DNA of 17,931 nucleotides from Asterionellopsis glacialis. Taxonomy: Eukaryota; Bacillariophyta; Plagiogrammaphyceae; Rhaphoneidales; Asterionellopsidaceae. Made by a program: the position numbers and the translations under genes. Shown here piece after piece: positions 1 to 9,851 of the stretch. The notes under the pieces were generated by a model. It did not search any database and was not told the DNA's origin. It was given only the letters and a program-made list of their open reading frames with translations. Every line of letters starts with the position of its first letter. The first letter of the stretch is position 1. Location: contig WKLE02000944.1 in the NCBI GenBank assembly GCA_014885115.2, positions 1-17,931 on the forward strand, given 5' to 3'.

Positions 1-792
1 GACTCCCAATACATACCAAGGGCCTACGGAGAATTCGCGTAGGAGTCGGTGCTAACACCCACTAGCACAAGAGGTTCGCCCGCACATGGCCCTCGGAAGA
101 GACAACTTGTTTTCAAATTTGTTGACATTCTGCTAGAGGGACAGACGATGAGTCAGCCAGGCAGTTTCAAGTTGAATCTTAGTTACCGATTCTCGTGCAC
201 CGTGCGTATGACCAAGTGCAAACCACTAGTGCCAGTCCTGCACAGACAGGCCTGCAGCGACTGAAAAGATCGAAAATGCAAAGGGCGAGGTTGACACCTT
301 CAAGTAAAGCACGTCTGAGAATTCTTTTTCGACAACGAAAAAGCTACATACGTAAGAGTATGACGGGTGGAGTATCAGTATTGTTTCTGGTAGGACATAG
401 TACCTGGTAACAACTCTATTCTTCAGACCTGTTGATTCTTTGCGTGTAGACCTTACAACTAACAATACCGGTATTTTGGGACTGCCACGCGACGCGACTG
501 GGTTGCTGGGACAAGGCTGTCAAGAAATAATCGAATCTGTGGGATCCGTGTGCAAATGGAAAAAAGTTGAAATATTCTCCACGTGGAACTAAATGGTGGG
601 TGTCATGGATTCGCCATTCTCAGTCATGGGAAGAAAAAGATCTCTTACCTGGTACAAACGCACGCACATTTTACAAAGAGAAAAAATACTCTCTTATCTT
701 CGTATCTGATTCAAGAAGTTGTGTCAACAAAACTCTTCTTATTTTTTTTTCATTGTGTGCCTATAACTCCGCCTTTCTCGGAAGTATTCACA
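1..792. other. No gene recognised; upstream flank of the DUF6824-like gene
   Basis: Open frames here are short (at most about 100 codons), overlap each other on both strands and encode nothing I recognise. The last 60 bases before position 793 contain a T-rich run (about 739-750), which would fit a 5' untranslated leader or promoter-proximal tract of the next gene. An open frame runs from 583 into that gene, but it begins with GTG and has no ATG before 793. I see no RNA gene or repeat. Confidence 0.6.
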
Positions 793-2061
793 ATGCCCAC
801 TATCCTCAACCGACATTCGCATCAACAGCCAACGGCAACGATAAAGGCATCTCCCGAACCTGTCTCTCAAGTTGAACCGAAAAGTCACCATCAAGCTGTT
901 ATTTCCGACGACGAACACGAAGAAGAACAACAAGAAGTTTCGTCCGCAAGAAACAATTTATCACCGAAAGACTTAGTTTCGGGAGGAGACCAACTCTTGA
1001 GCTTTATCTTGGATGGTGACGACCATAAGCTTGATCCATTTGAAAGTGGATCGTCCTTCTACGACATCGACTCAATCTCATTACCTGACATGGTATCCCT
1101 ATCGTCGTCGGACGCACTGTGCATTACGGCCATGGATGAAGAAGAGAAGACGGGGGCACAGGATAAAGCACGTAACGATGACATACAAATTACAGGTGAT
1201 CCAACTTCATCACTGCATGTGCATTATCAGACGGAAGCTTCCAACAAAAAATTGAACAATCCCATTGTTAACATCGATCAAGTCGAAGCTTCCAACGAAT
1301 GTTTGGCCAATCTTCACTCTGATGCTCAAAAGCTTATTCCTGACTTCTTTTTTGATGCATATCATGATCAAGATGACCGTCATACTATGGATATGGGATT
1401 TTATCCTGTATTTGACACGAGTACTAATCACGAGGAACCCGTCGCGGCTGTAACAGTCTCACCATCGGCAGTATCCATACGTCCCCAAGACCAAAAGGAA
1501 GACGAAATCCCCCTTTACCATCTGTCAGATGTAAATGTTCAAACAGAACTGTTATCTACACTAGATGAAAAAGAAGCAGCAGAAACGCAAGAACCAAAAA
1601 GCCATTCTCATAATATATCATCTACTGTCCAAGAGAAGGATTACCGTACAAACATGGAAATTGTTACAACACCAGTAGAATCGAACAGTTCACAAATGGC
1701 ACCCATTCATCAAGATCAAAAACGAGGTACGTTGCCCATTCACAAGGATGTAGTGGATCGTTATAAAATTGTTATTTGTGAAAGAGGTGGTAAATCAAAT
1801 AACAATCCAGGTAACAAAATTTACCTAGAAATCATTGAAGATAAAAAAGATGCTTATAGAGCCATTAAAGGAAACACGTATAAAGATAGAAAGCGTAAAA
1901 CAAAATTCATTAAAGATGCTTTGAAAGAGTTTAACAATGATGGATACGTATTTGTAGGTAGAAAAGATGATTGGTATTATGAAGTTTGTGAGAGAAGATC
2001 TTGTCGTAAAATTTCACAAGCCTTTAGAGAAGAACGAGAATTAAAAAATGTACCTTACTAG
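793..2061 (+). CDS. DUF6824-like domain protein, acidic N-terminal region, probably nuclear
   Basis: This single-exon frame encodes 422 residues. The start is the first in-frame ATG; the open frame upstream has only a GTG and reads like leader. Residues 1-320 are low-complexity, rich in Asp, Glu, Ser, His and Gln, with an acidic patch near residues 36-45 (DDEHEEEQQE). A 12-base direct repeat (1234-1245 and 1285-1296) gives EASN twice, 17 codons apart. Residues about 325-415 match the pattern I know for DUF6824: an RGGxSNNxPGN motif, a basic middle (YKDRKRKTKF), then a Gly-Tyr/Phe-Val segment, WYYEV and a KISQAFREE tail. The family is widespread in diatoms with no established biochemical role. 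The basic domain and acidic region suggest a DNA-associated regulator, but that is inference. The usual GRG of the first motif reads ERG here. The domain-coding stretch is visibly more A-rich than the 5' half of the gene. Confidence 0.8.
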   Translation: MPTILNRHSHQQPTATIKASPEPVSQVEPKSHHQAVISDDEHEEEQQEVSSARNNLSPKDLVSGGDQLLSFILDGDDHKLDPFESGSSFYDIDSISLPDMVSLSSSDALCITAMDEEEKTGAQDKARNDDIQITGDPTSSLHVHYQTEASNKKLNNPIVNIDQVEASNECLANLHSDAQKLIPDFFFDAYHDQDDRHTMDMGFYPVFDTSTNHEEPVAAVTVSPSAVSIRPQDQKEDEIPLYHLSDVNVQTELLSTLDEKEAAETQEPKSHSHNISSTVQEKDYRTNMEIVTTPVESNSSQMAPIHQDQKRGTLPIHKDVVDRYKIVICERGGKSNNNPGNKIYLEIIEDKKDAYRAIKGNTYKDRKRKTKFIKDALKEFNNDGYVFVGRKDDWYYEVCERRSCRKISQAFREERELKNVPY

Positions 2062-3177
2062 ACGGTACACTGCTGGTGAAGCTGATCTTCGATGCCGAAA
2101 ACCTCTGGTAGGACATGATCTATATGACCCCTTACAGAAAACAGGATGTTTTGCCTTCCATTGGACGCTTGGGCATAAATATTTGCTTTAGAAGCCAAAT
2201 TGATGTGGGAATGGGAACGAGTTCTTGAAAGAAATGAAAGTACAAAGTTAATAGCTTGGTGTTCTGTGATGTAAAAACTATTGGTGCCAATATCTTAGAA
2301 TTGTCCGTGATAGATAAGGAGTACAGTACGGTGCACAAACGGCATAATTCTGATATGATTAGCGTGACGATAGTAATATTTTAGATATGTCAGTCTTTAG
2401 TTGCAAAAAATATTGAGTACATTTGGTTCTGCTTCTTTCTTTTTCTGCATCTCAAACAGAATGTTTGAGAAAATAATAACGTATTTATCTTTCTTGACAT
2501 TCTACTGTTGGGATATCATTTATTGGAGAGTCTTGATCCTATCATTAAAATCGTAAATTGGCGTTCTCGCTTCGATAAAACCCAGAGTACATGTAGGAGT
2601 TATTAAACTGGAGATGCTTTGCTTGCCGGTACAGTACGAGTACACTACTAAACGAATGGCATTGGCACATCTTGATTGAAATCTTTTGTGCTCCCGATAT
2701 TAGATTTGGCGATCTCAATCATATACCGACTGCCGCATTTTAAGAAGTGAAGTAGGTACCACTTACTAAGTTCTGTAAATACAGGCGTAGGACAAATGCT
2801 GTTGGTAGAGTTTAGGTGTCTGTCTTGCTCATCAGATCAGGGATTATTGTCCACAGACAGTGACCGCAAATGATGTGATATTAGCTCAAGCGTGACGAAG
2901 GATGCCTTTTGACTTGCCGAAAACATACAATCAACGTGAGCAATCAATATTATTTATCCGTGATTTCTTGAAAAAGGCCTTTAAAAAAAAAATTCCAATC
3001 GTACCGTACAGTCAAAGCTCGATTTCAGTGCCAGTGTACACAAAAGAAGCTCCAAAAATTAGGTTCTAGAAGCCTATTCTAGAACTTTTTGTCTCTGCTC
3101 TTTAATCCCGACTTTAAATTCATTTCATTTTTTTTTGAAGTGTGAAGTGCAGTCGTGAAGAAATTATTACGAAGACA
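2062..3177. other. Intergenic region, about 1.1 kb, AT-rich
   Basis: No open frame here is long enough or protein-like enough to call. The stretch should hold the 3' untranslated region of the DUF6824-like gene and the promoter and leader of the small secreted-protein gene. Homopolymer A and T runs lie near 2983-2992 and 3126-3136. The only structured element I found is the inverted repeat at 3063-3085, listed separately. Confidence 0.6.
3063..3085. promoter_or_regulatory. Perfect 9-bp inverted repeat with paired TTCTAGAA palindromes (HSE-like)
   Basis: GTTCTAGAA (3063-3071) is followed by a 5-base spacer and TTCTAGAAC (3077-3085). Each arm contains TTCTAGAA, itself a palindrome of the TTCnnGAA form bound by heat-shock factors. 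The pair lies about 93 bases before the ATG at 3178, a plausible promoter or leader position. The spacing between the two palindromes is not the ideal five-base register of a continuous heat-shock element. An RNA hairpin is the alternative reading. Seen directly: the repeat. Inferred: regulatory use. Confidence 0.35.
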
Positions 3178-3735
3178 ATGAAGGTTACGGTAAAAGGAAT
3201 TTTTTTTTTGCTTCTTGCTCTTCCGACTGAGCCTGCAGGAGGTTTTAGGTTCCGTGGAGGAAGAGGTGGTCGCGGCGGCGGCGGTCACGGCCAAGGCGGC
3301 GGAAGTGTTACCGATAATACAGTAACAACTCCTACTACTAGTGATCCTAAAGACACTATCCGTCAGCTTATGCGAAATAGGCATACTATTGAAAGGCATG
3401 TCGCACCTATTGAAGAAGGAGTTTTTACCGAAACAACTTCTGATAATGAACAAGTTGCAAGCTGGATCAAACAGCATGTTGAAGATATGAAACAGCTCAT
3501 GGCAGACGGAGGGACGATGCGTGAATGGGATCCATTGTTTGCTGCCGTGTTTCGTCATGCTGATGACATCACGCTTAACTGCACGGACACGAACAATGGA
3601 GTAGAATGTACACATTTTTCGGATGATAAATGCGGTGCAGAACTTGTGAAAGCTCATGCTAAAGTGGTGTCTGCTTTTATCGACAATGGGCCTGAAGAAG
3701 TTTGGGCCGAACATGAAGCTCCTTGTGATAAATGA
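3178..3735 (+). CDS. Small secreted protein with RGG-rich linker and duplicated His-containing domain
   Basis: The frame encodes 185 residues in one exon. The first in-frame ATG is at 3178; the open frame extends upstream only from a GTG. Residues 1-20 form a signal peptide (MKVTVKG, then IFFLLLALP, then a small-residue region), followed by an Arg/Gly-rich stretch at about 21-42 and a Thr/Ser-rich linker. The folded part contains two halves that align without gaps: residues 71-111 and 131-171 share 9 of 41 positions, including I1, G11-V12, S18-D19, K28, H30 and G41. Between them lies DPLFAAVFRHAD. The second half carries three Cys (in LNC, VEC and DKCG) and a fourth lies near the C-terminus, so disulfides are likely after secretion. 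From memory this resembles a family of uncharacterised bacterial proteins with the same FRHAD and AHAKVVSxF signatures. The function is unknown; the conserved histidines could bind metal or haem. It is not obviously linked to its neighbours. Confidence 0.8.
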   Translation: MKVTVKGIFFLLLALPTEPAGGFRFRGGRGGRGGGGHGQGGGSVTDNTVTTPTTSDPKDTIRQLMRNRHTIERHVAPIEEGVFTETTSDNEQVASWIKQHVEDMKQLMADGGTMREWDPLFAAVFRHADDITLNCTDTNNGVECTHFSDDKCGAELVKAHAKVVSAFIDNGPEEVWAEHEAPCDK

Positions 3736-4549
3736 AAAATTAAATTCTGGTCTACTGGAAGAATCGAATCACCTTATTCAAAAGATAAGAAATAAACTAA
3801 TTGGCTTTTGAAAACAATTATTTAGTTGTTGAGTTTTTTGTGCTGGTATGCCATGTTCCTGTTCTGTATTGTAAATTATCTGCAACTATTTTGATAGAAG
3901 AAAGATAGTCCCTCGTTAAAAAATTACTCATCCTCTATCCGGGACTGGGAATCAGCGATGTCACACGGTGTCACAATCGTAACGTCCTATAGAGAGCAGG
4001 GGGGTTCCTGCTGCATTTTGTTCTTTAGTGTTCTTTGTAGAGGCCATGAGAAGACGCAATGCATAAATTTTAATTTTAAAAATACTCATCTTTGTAGAAC
4101 ATTTTACCTATGTACTGTAGAACGACCGTATCAATAATATTATTTCCTCTGATATATCTATACGTGACTTCATCCAGATGAGAGATATCCTTTCTGGACA
4201 AGCAGGTCCTCTAGGTCCAAGCAGACTGTCGCTCTCTCAAGAAAGTACCGCGGAACTCTAGCAAAAAACGGACACAACCTTTTCCATTTGTCGTTTGACA
4301 AAGTTAGAGTAGAAGGAAGATTCAGAGGGAGCTGGACTCGCACATAGGACGAAATAACTGATCTGCTGAGCGGACTGAGCTGTGCGCCAAGAAAATTCGG
4401 TCAAGAAGAACTGAGCAATTGGAAATATGAAATTTGATTATGTATAATATGAATTATTATAGTGTTGCCCTCTCTTTTTAAATAGTGTTGCCCTCTCTTT
4501 TTAAAAATGGCCACACAGTATTTGGGTAGGCGGGTTGCATTTAAATAAG
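3736..4549. other. Convergent intergenic region between secreted-protein and G8/beta-helix genes
   Basis: About 0.8 kb without a credible open frame. It lies between the 3' ends of a plus-strand and a minus-strand gene, so it should contain two 3' untranslated regions and both polyadenylation sites. The left part (3736-3850) and the stretch around 4065-4145 are AT-rich. The only repeat I see is the 23-bp tandem duplication next to the right-hand gene. Confidence 0.6.
4460..4505. repeat. 23-bp perfect tandem duplication
   Basis: Positions 4460-4482 and 4483-4505 are identical 23-base units, each starting TAGTGTTGCC and ending CTTTTTAAA. The duplication begins 44 bases beyond the stop codon of the minus-strand G8/beta-helix gene, so it probably lies in that gene's 3' untranslated region. 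In the mRNA sense each unit reads as a purine-rich AAAAAGAGAGGG block. Confidence 0.9.
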
Positions 4550-7500
4550 CTATCTACAGATGCCATCGGCTTCTGCTTGAGCAGCAAGCTCTTGAAGCCC
4601 ATTTGACAGAAATTGATTGCAATCTACTGGGATTTTTTGAACTGATACATCGTCAATGATGAGGTCTTTCCCGTCGAAGTTGTCAAATGAAATCCGAACT
4701 TCATCTGCATTTATATCACTGCCGTCGGTTGTGAAGACACCATAAAGTTGATTCCACTCACCAGCTGATGGAGAACCAATTGCATGAGCCCAATGCAAGC
4801 CAAAGACTCCATTGTTTTTCGTTCGGAAAAGCATCCTAGGACATTTTGTACTTCCAGTTGCGGTTGGGTTACAAGGGAGGTATGAGTCATTATCGATAGA
4901 CAATCTGAACTTAGAAAGTGCCAAGTACCGGGCACCGTCCTCGAGACATTCAGGTCGGATAAGTGTTTGAGGACCACCTTTGTAACCTTTGAGAGCATAA
5001 TCATCAGATCCGGAAGCACCAGGAGCAATAATATCTAACGAACTTCCACTGAGACGATCCCAAAATCGTGAGTCGCCCCCATTGAATTGCCCATTCAAGA
5101 CTAATTCATCGCAGTTGGAATCTATTTTTTCCATCGATATATTATCAGCAAACATCTGATAATCCCTTCGGTTCCTTTTAATATTGAATTGAACAGCTGC
5201 TGCGTTCGCAATTTCTTCTGTGATTTCTACAACGCCTTGTAGTAAGAAGTATCCATCCACTAGATCAAAGTATCGTACTGCATTACCAATTGCATAGATT
5301 ACGATCTTCACATCGTCGTCGTTTAGTGGATATCGAATGGTCATTCTAATTTCTGGACACTTCTCAGTATCAATATCACAGTCACGGATGGCTCCATTCT
5401 CATCTTCAAGCTTCACCCATGCTTTCACTTGGTACTTACTTCCAACCTCAACGTCGAGACATCGACTGTCCAAGAATTGGGCAAAGGTTTCCAGATTACT
5501 TGATGTTTGAGTAATATCTGCGAAGGCATTCGATCCACCAATACCTTCACCCACTTGGACTTGAATACCATCTGATCGCTGAAGCCAATAGTTGTGGTGG
5601 ATGGATGTTTCAGCATTTCCATTTCTAATGAGATCGTTACATTCAGTGCTGTACAACGCTGGAGCCATCAATTCAACAGCATCATCATCCAAGGAGTTGG
5701 AACATTGGACTTGTTGGTATTTAGTTTCAACGTAAGCAGGCCAAGTTGGGTTATTATTTTTATCCAAGAATACTGCCTCGTAGGATCCTCTTGGTAACGA
5801 TACAGCAAAGTATCGACTTTTGAGTGACTTGGTGTTTTCCATTGTATCGAGGGCACCATTCCTGTATTGATAATGGTAGTATCCACCAACTCTGACACAT
5901 TTACTTGGATCGGACTTGTCACAAACTTGAAGTTTGTAGTCTTCGGTATCAGCAGAATCTACAACGTACTGGACTTGACGAAGACATGTATCTTCGCAAT
6001 AAGTATAGCACAAGTCATTAATATCAGTGCATTTGGATGAATCAATGAACGTTTTCATGGCAGGTGTCCTACTGATAAGTGCAGATGTGCCTGTAAAGGC
6101 GCTATTGGATGGTCTCAAGCTACTGTCACGATCAATCACAAAGATATCTGCGACACCAGCTTTTTCAACCTCGCAAAATTCGAATGTATTGGCTCCATCT
6201 TCTAGATTGATATTCTCAAGACTCAATGTGTAGTCAAACTGTTTAGTTTCAATCTGCAGAGATCGAATAAAAGAGGGATCATGAAAGTTAGCCAAAGAAT
6301 CTTAGTAGATGACCACAACAACAAAACCCAAGTAGCATTTTCATACATACCTCTTCATCAAAGTTAAGTGGGTATGATCCTCTACCACAACCGGTATTGA
6401 CAAACCCAGATAGATCCACATTTGATATTTGAGCACCGTAATCCTTGTAGGGTGCTGTATAATCCGTACGAAGATACGTATGCATATCAATACCCACAAG
6501 TTTCACATGTGGTGGACAACGCTTGCCATTGACATCACCGAACTGTTCGGCTTCTACAATTTTACGATATTCAGGAGAATACCCTACAATTTTCACATCC
6601 TTCACATGTGTCTTTTCCGCACGATCAATATCTAAACTTTCTCGATTGTCTGCAAAGACACCACCCAGCACAGCAATTTCTCGAGAGTTGTGTATGAACA
6701 TACCAGATTGATAGTTACGGTAGGATCTTGAATTATAAAATACAGCTTGTTCATTGGGCACGAATCCGATAGGGTAGGTACGGATACCATGATTACCATT
6801 ACTATGTGCCACATTATCACGGAAGGAACCTAAATTTTGTCTCATGGGGTTAAAGTTGGCAGGTGCAATATCTTTCGATGGTCCACGTACTCTCAAACGT
6901 AATTCAAACCAAAAACCACTCCCCTGTGATCCTGCCGCAACATTACCAACCCATGAATTCATGGCACTGGATGCCCAAAAGGTACTGGGTTCATTGTCCG
7001 TCTCACGTCCATTGCTACCATTGTTGGGGATGAGAGTCGTCACTCGTTTCGTCAAGGCCCCCAAGTTTTTACGAAAGATGTTTCCTTTTTCATTCCCATC
7101 TTCGGTCATAAAACAATGTCCATGTGTATCAAAGGCCACGTTTTCTTCCACATTCACATTGTGTGTTCCGTGAATAACAATACACCGTTGATTAGATTCA
7201 CGAATCACATTCTTGGAAACCAAGGAACCACATGAATCTTGAGTCATATGAAAATGAACAGGATAACGTCCAATTAGTCCTTGTTGTCCAAAGTTATGAA
7301 TGGCAACACCTTGTAAATGTTGGGGTGCTGTTGTACCGTACACAATTAAGTGTCCACCATGATCTTGATTCCCATCGTCCTTGGCGCCTTCAAAGACAAT
7401 GTTTCTCGAAAGTAACGCGACTTCCACAGCATAATCAGGATTGTCTACTGTTGTACTAGGACGAATCACAGCATAATCCAATGTAATCTTGACATGTGTT

Positions 7501-9506
7501 TGTCCATATGGTTCAATGTTTGTAATTGTTCGAACTTGTGTATCATCAAAGTTCAAGGTATGACTTGTCAACAATAACTCGGCACCTACACCCCATTTGT
7601 TATACACAGAGTTTGTGACCACTATTTCTCTTGTATATAAAGTATTACCTCCAATAACAACATCATACAAGGGTACCCATGTGGGTGTATCCGCCGATAA
7701 TCCTTCGATAGCAAGTTTACCACCAGCTACAACGATAGGTTTTTTTCCAACGTCACATGGGTTCGCAGTTGTACAAATTTGAGAATTGCTGTCAACTGAA
7801 ACAAAGCTAACTTCGTCTGTACCTGTCATGACAACCTTGTACATGACATTGCCATTGACAACTTGAGAAGCAGTCTGCATATGCAATTCACCTTGAACAA
7901 GTAGGTATGGTGTTTCCAAGGTAAATGTATATCCAGGATCTTGGTCAGGAAAGACTAATTTACCTTGAATATCAAGTCCTTCTGTCAAGGTCAATGTTGA
8001 TCCAGATGGATAATCCATGTAAACGCATTGTCCACATGGAATAACAATCGCATTACCAGTTGCGACAGATGGGAACATTTCCCTGAATGATGTGCATGAT
8101 TGTGTTTCAATGTTGGCATTACAATCCAAGGGATCCAACATGTAACCAATGTTGGGATCAATTTGATCATCAACGTTGATGCATTGTGATGTATCTGGTG
8201 TAGGTGCAACAGGGATATCAGAATCATCGATTGGAGGTGGCAATTGAGTATTGCCTCCATTATCACCATCGTTGTTGTTGTCAACGGGAACTAAATCTGC
8301 CGGAGTCGGTGGAGGTTCAGTTGGTGGCGGTGCCGTAGGTGATGGGGGAGGTACTGTTGGCAGTGGCTCCGTAGGTGGTGGGTAAGTTGGAGGTGGGTTG
8401 GTTGGAGGTGGGTTAGTTGGTGGTGGGTTAGTTGGTGGTGGGTAAGTTGGAGGCGGGTTGGTTGGAGGTGGGTTAGTTGGTGGCGGGTTAGTTGGTGGCG
8501 GTACCGTTGGAGGTGGATTAGTTGGTGGCGGTACCGTTGGAGGTGGATTAGTTGGTGGTGGTACCGTTGGAGGTGGATTAGTTGGTGATGGAGGGGTAGG
8601 AGTGGGGACGTCATTTCCATCATCCGTGGGAGATGGTGGTGGTGGTGGCGGCGGAGGTTCAATCTCTGTAATGACATCCTCGCTACCATTCTCCTTTTGG
8701 TTCGAAGGTCCTGGAGTATGTGAAACTGGGGTGGACCCTTCTTCTGCTCCTCCTCCTGCATTTCCTCCGTCGTTGTTGTTGTTAAGTTCATTTGATGATG
8801 ATGATGAGTCTGGTCCACCACCAAGAGCCATACCTATGCTAAATCCTGCAATGGCGGCCATAACTGTCACAAAAAGAAAGACAGCAACTAGGATGACCCA
8901 TCGTCGTTTGTACCACACAACAGGAGCACTCCTGTCCTTTTTCTCCTTGACATGAGCACCATCATGCTCATCATAGAATTCATCGCTCTTTTCACTATGA
9001 CCACTGTCAGATGCAGATGATGCTGTCATGGATCCTGATGCTATAGCATCGTCCAATAAATTATTATTTGCTGCACTATCTAGGAGTTGCTTTTGTTGTT
9101 GTAACGTCAAAAGGTCATTTTGAATCTGTTTTGTATGATTTTGAATGTCCTCGTAAGACTCCTCCTGCTGTTTGGTAGAACGTCCACGTCTCATAGGTGA
9201 CCAACTGCTGCTACCCATAGCACTACGACTGTCCCCTATATGACTATTTTGTCTTTCTGATGTTGGTGGTGGCGATGGTGGTGTTTGTTGTTTTTGATCA
9301 GCCGCCTCAGATGCGGTTGATGAGGTTCCGTAAAATGCATTACTAAAAAAAGAGGATGTGGCAGAAAAATCAACCCATGATGTGCTCAAATCGCCCCCGG
9401 AACAAAGACCAACTTCAACATCTTCACCAGCAACTCCTTCACCTCTTCCCCACTTATCCGGATTATCATCATTCCACGATGTGGATGCCCACCAAGAATC
9501 ATTCAT
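4550..9506 (-). CDS. Type II membrane protein: G8 and parallel beta-helix (CEMIP/TMEM2-like) with C-terminal carbohydrate-binding-like modules
   Basis: Two exons, 9506-6351 and 6253-4550, join in phase 0 (DEE then IETKQF) to give 1619 residues. Residues 1-200 are a Ser/Asp-rich cytosolic tail with a short Gln-rich possible coiled coil near 115-150. WYKRRW precedes the single helix at about 204-226. A Pro/Ser/Thr stalk follows, including 14 pentapeptides at 310-379. From about 445 a G8-type domain begins (GNAIVIPCGQ around residue 490), followed by a right-handed beta-helix with the family signatures GRYPVHFH (H751 and H753), a CIVIHGTHNVNVEENVA segment, and GHCFMTEDG (H797, D803). This order of tail, helix, G8 and beta-helix is that of animal TMEM2/CEMIP2, linked to hyaluronan turnover, and of fibrocystin-L. 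Exon 2 has repeated modules opening CxxLxxNG at C1257 and C1433 that resemble CBM4/9-type galactose-binding folds. Acceptance of a diatom glycan is inference. The start ATG at 9506 has no in-frame competitor. Confidence 0.85.
6254..6350 (-). other. Intron of the G8/beta-helix gene (97 bp, phase 0)
   Basis: On the minus strand the donor reads GAAGAG|GTATGT (GT at 6350-6349) and the acceptor reads TCTCTGCAG|ATTGAA (exon resumes at 6253). A pyrimidine-rich tract precedes the acceptor, and CTAAC, a possible branch site, lies about 40 bases upstream of it. Without splicing, exon 1 would run on for 20 more codons and stop at 6288. The downstream frame has no ATG near its beginning. Both facts support removal of this intron. 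Confidence 0.9.
8370..8579 (-). repeat. 15-bp minisatellite encoding 14 PPPT-type pentapeptides
   Basis: Fourteen in-frame 15-base units encode (N/V/Y)PPPT, in the order N-V three times, then N,N,N,Y,N,N,N,Y. The plus strand reads as GGTGGGTTAGTT-like repeats and therefore also throws up a long Gly/Val-rich false frame. In the protein the array lies at residues 310-379, between the membrane helix and the G8 domain. It is probably an extended, O-glycosylated or hydroxyproline-type stalk. Neighbouring units are nearly identical at the DNA level, so length variation between alleles is likely. Confidence 0.9.
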
Positions 9507-9851
9507 TTTGACTGTTTGAGATGAGTTTTCTTTTTCCCTCGTTCGCTAGAAGCAGTGAAAGAAAGTGAAATGACTCTTTTAGTTAGTTCTGTTTCTTGTT
9601 ACTTGTGCTGTATCTAGTTCGTTGTCGGATATTGATATTACGTTTGTTCTTATTTTCTACTCCGTAATCTAACTTTGGTAAAGACGACTGATGTATTGGC
9701 TTGCGTTTCTTTCGATCGGTAGGATGACTCTAGTTACAACATGCATGTAGGTCGTGCAATCCGAACTCTGATGTCGTCTTGTTCTTGTGATATTGGAACG
9801 AACGTTATTTTTTTCTTTTTCGTTGACAGACACGATTTGGAGATTTTCATG

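Noticed and set aside
583..792. N-terminal extension of the DUF6824-like protein
   Set aside because: It starts with GTG, has no ATG before 793, and reads like a leader with a T-rich run.
3063..3085. Rho-independent-style terminator (hairpin followed by T-run)
   Set aside because: The genome is eukaryotic, so this bacterial signal does not apply; the T-run is probably coincidental.
3142..3177. Twelve-residue extension of the small secreted protein
   Set aside because: It starts with GTG; the ATG at 3178 gives a clean signal peptide.
3079..3714. Minus-strand open frame of 211 codons
   Set aside because: It is antisense to the secreted-protein gene, and its product has no recognisable features, whereas the plus strand has a signal peptide and a duplicated domain.
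4550..6295. A separate gene for the carbohydrate-binding-like part
   Set aside because: The frame opens with TTG inside the intron. Good donor and acceptor sites join it in phase to the G8/beta-helix exon.
8458..8955. Plus-strand Gly/Val-rich open frame
   Set aside because: It is the complement of the PPPT minisatellite and the membrane-helix coding region.
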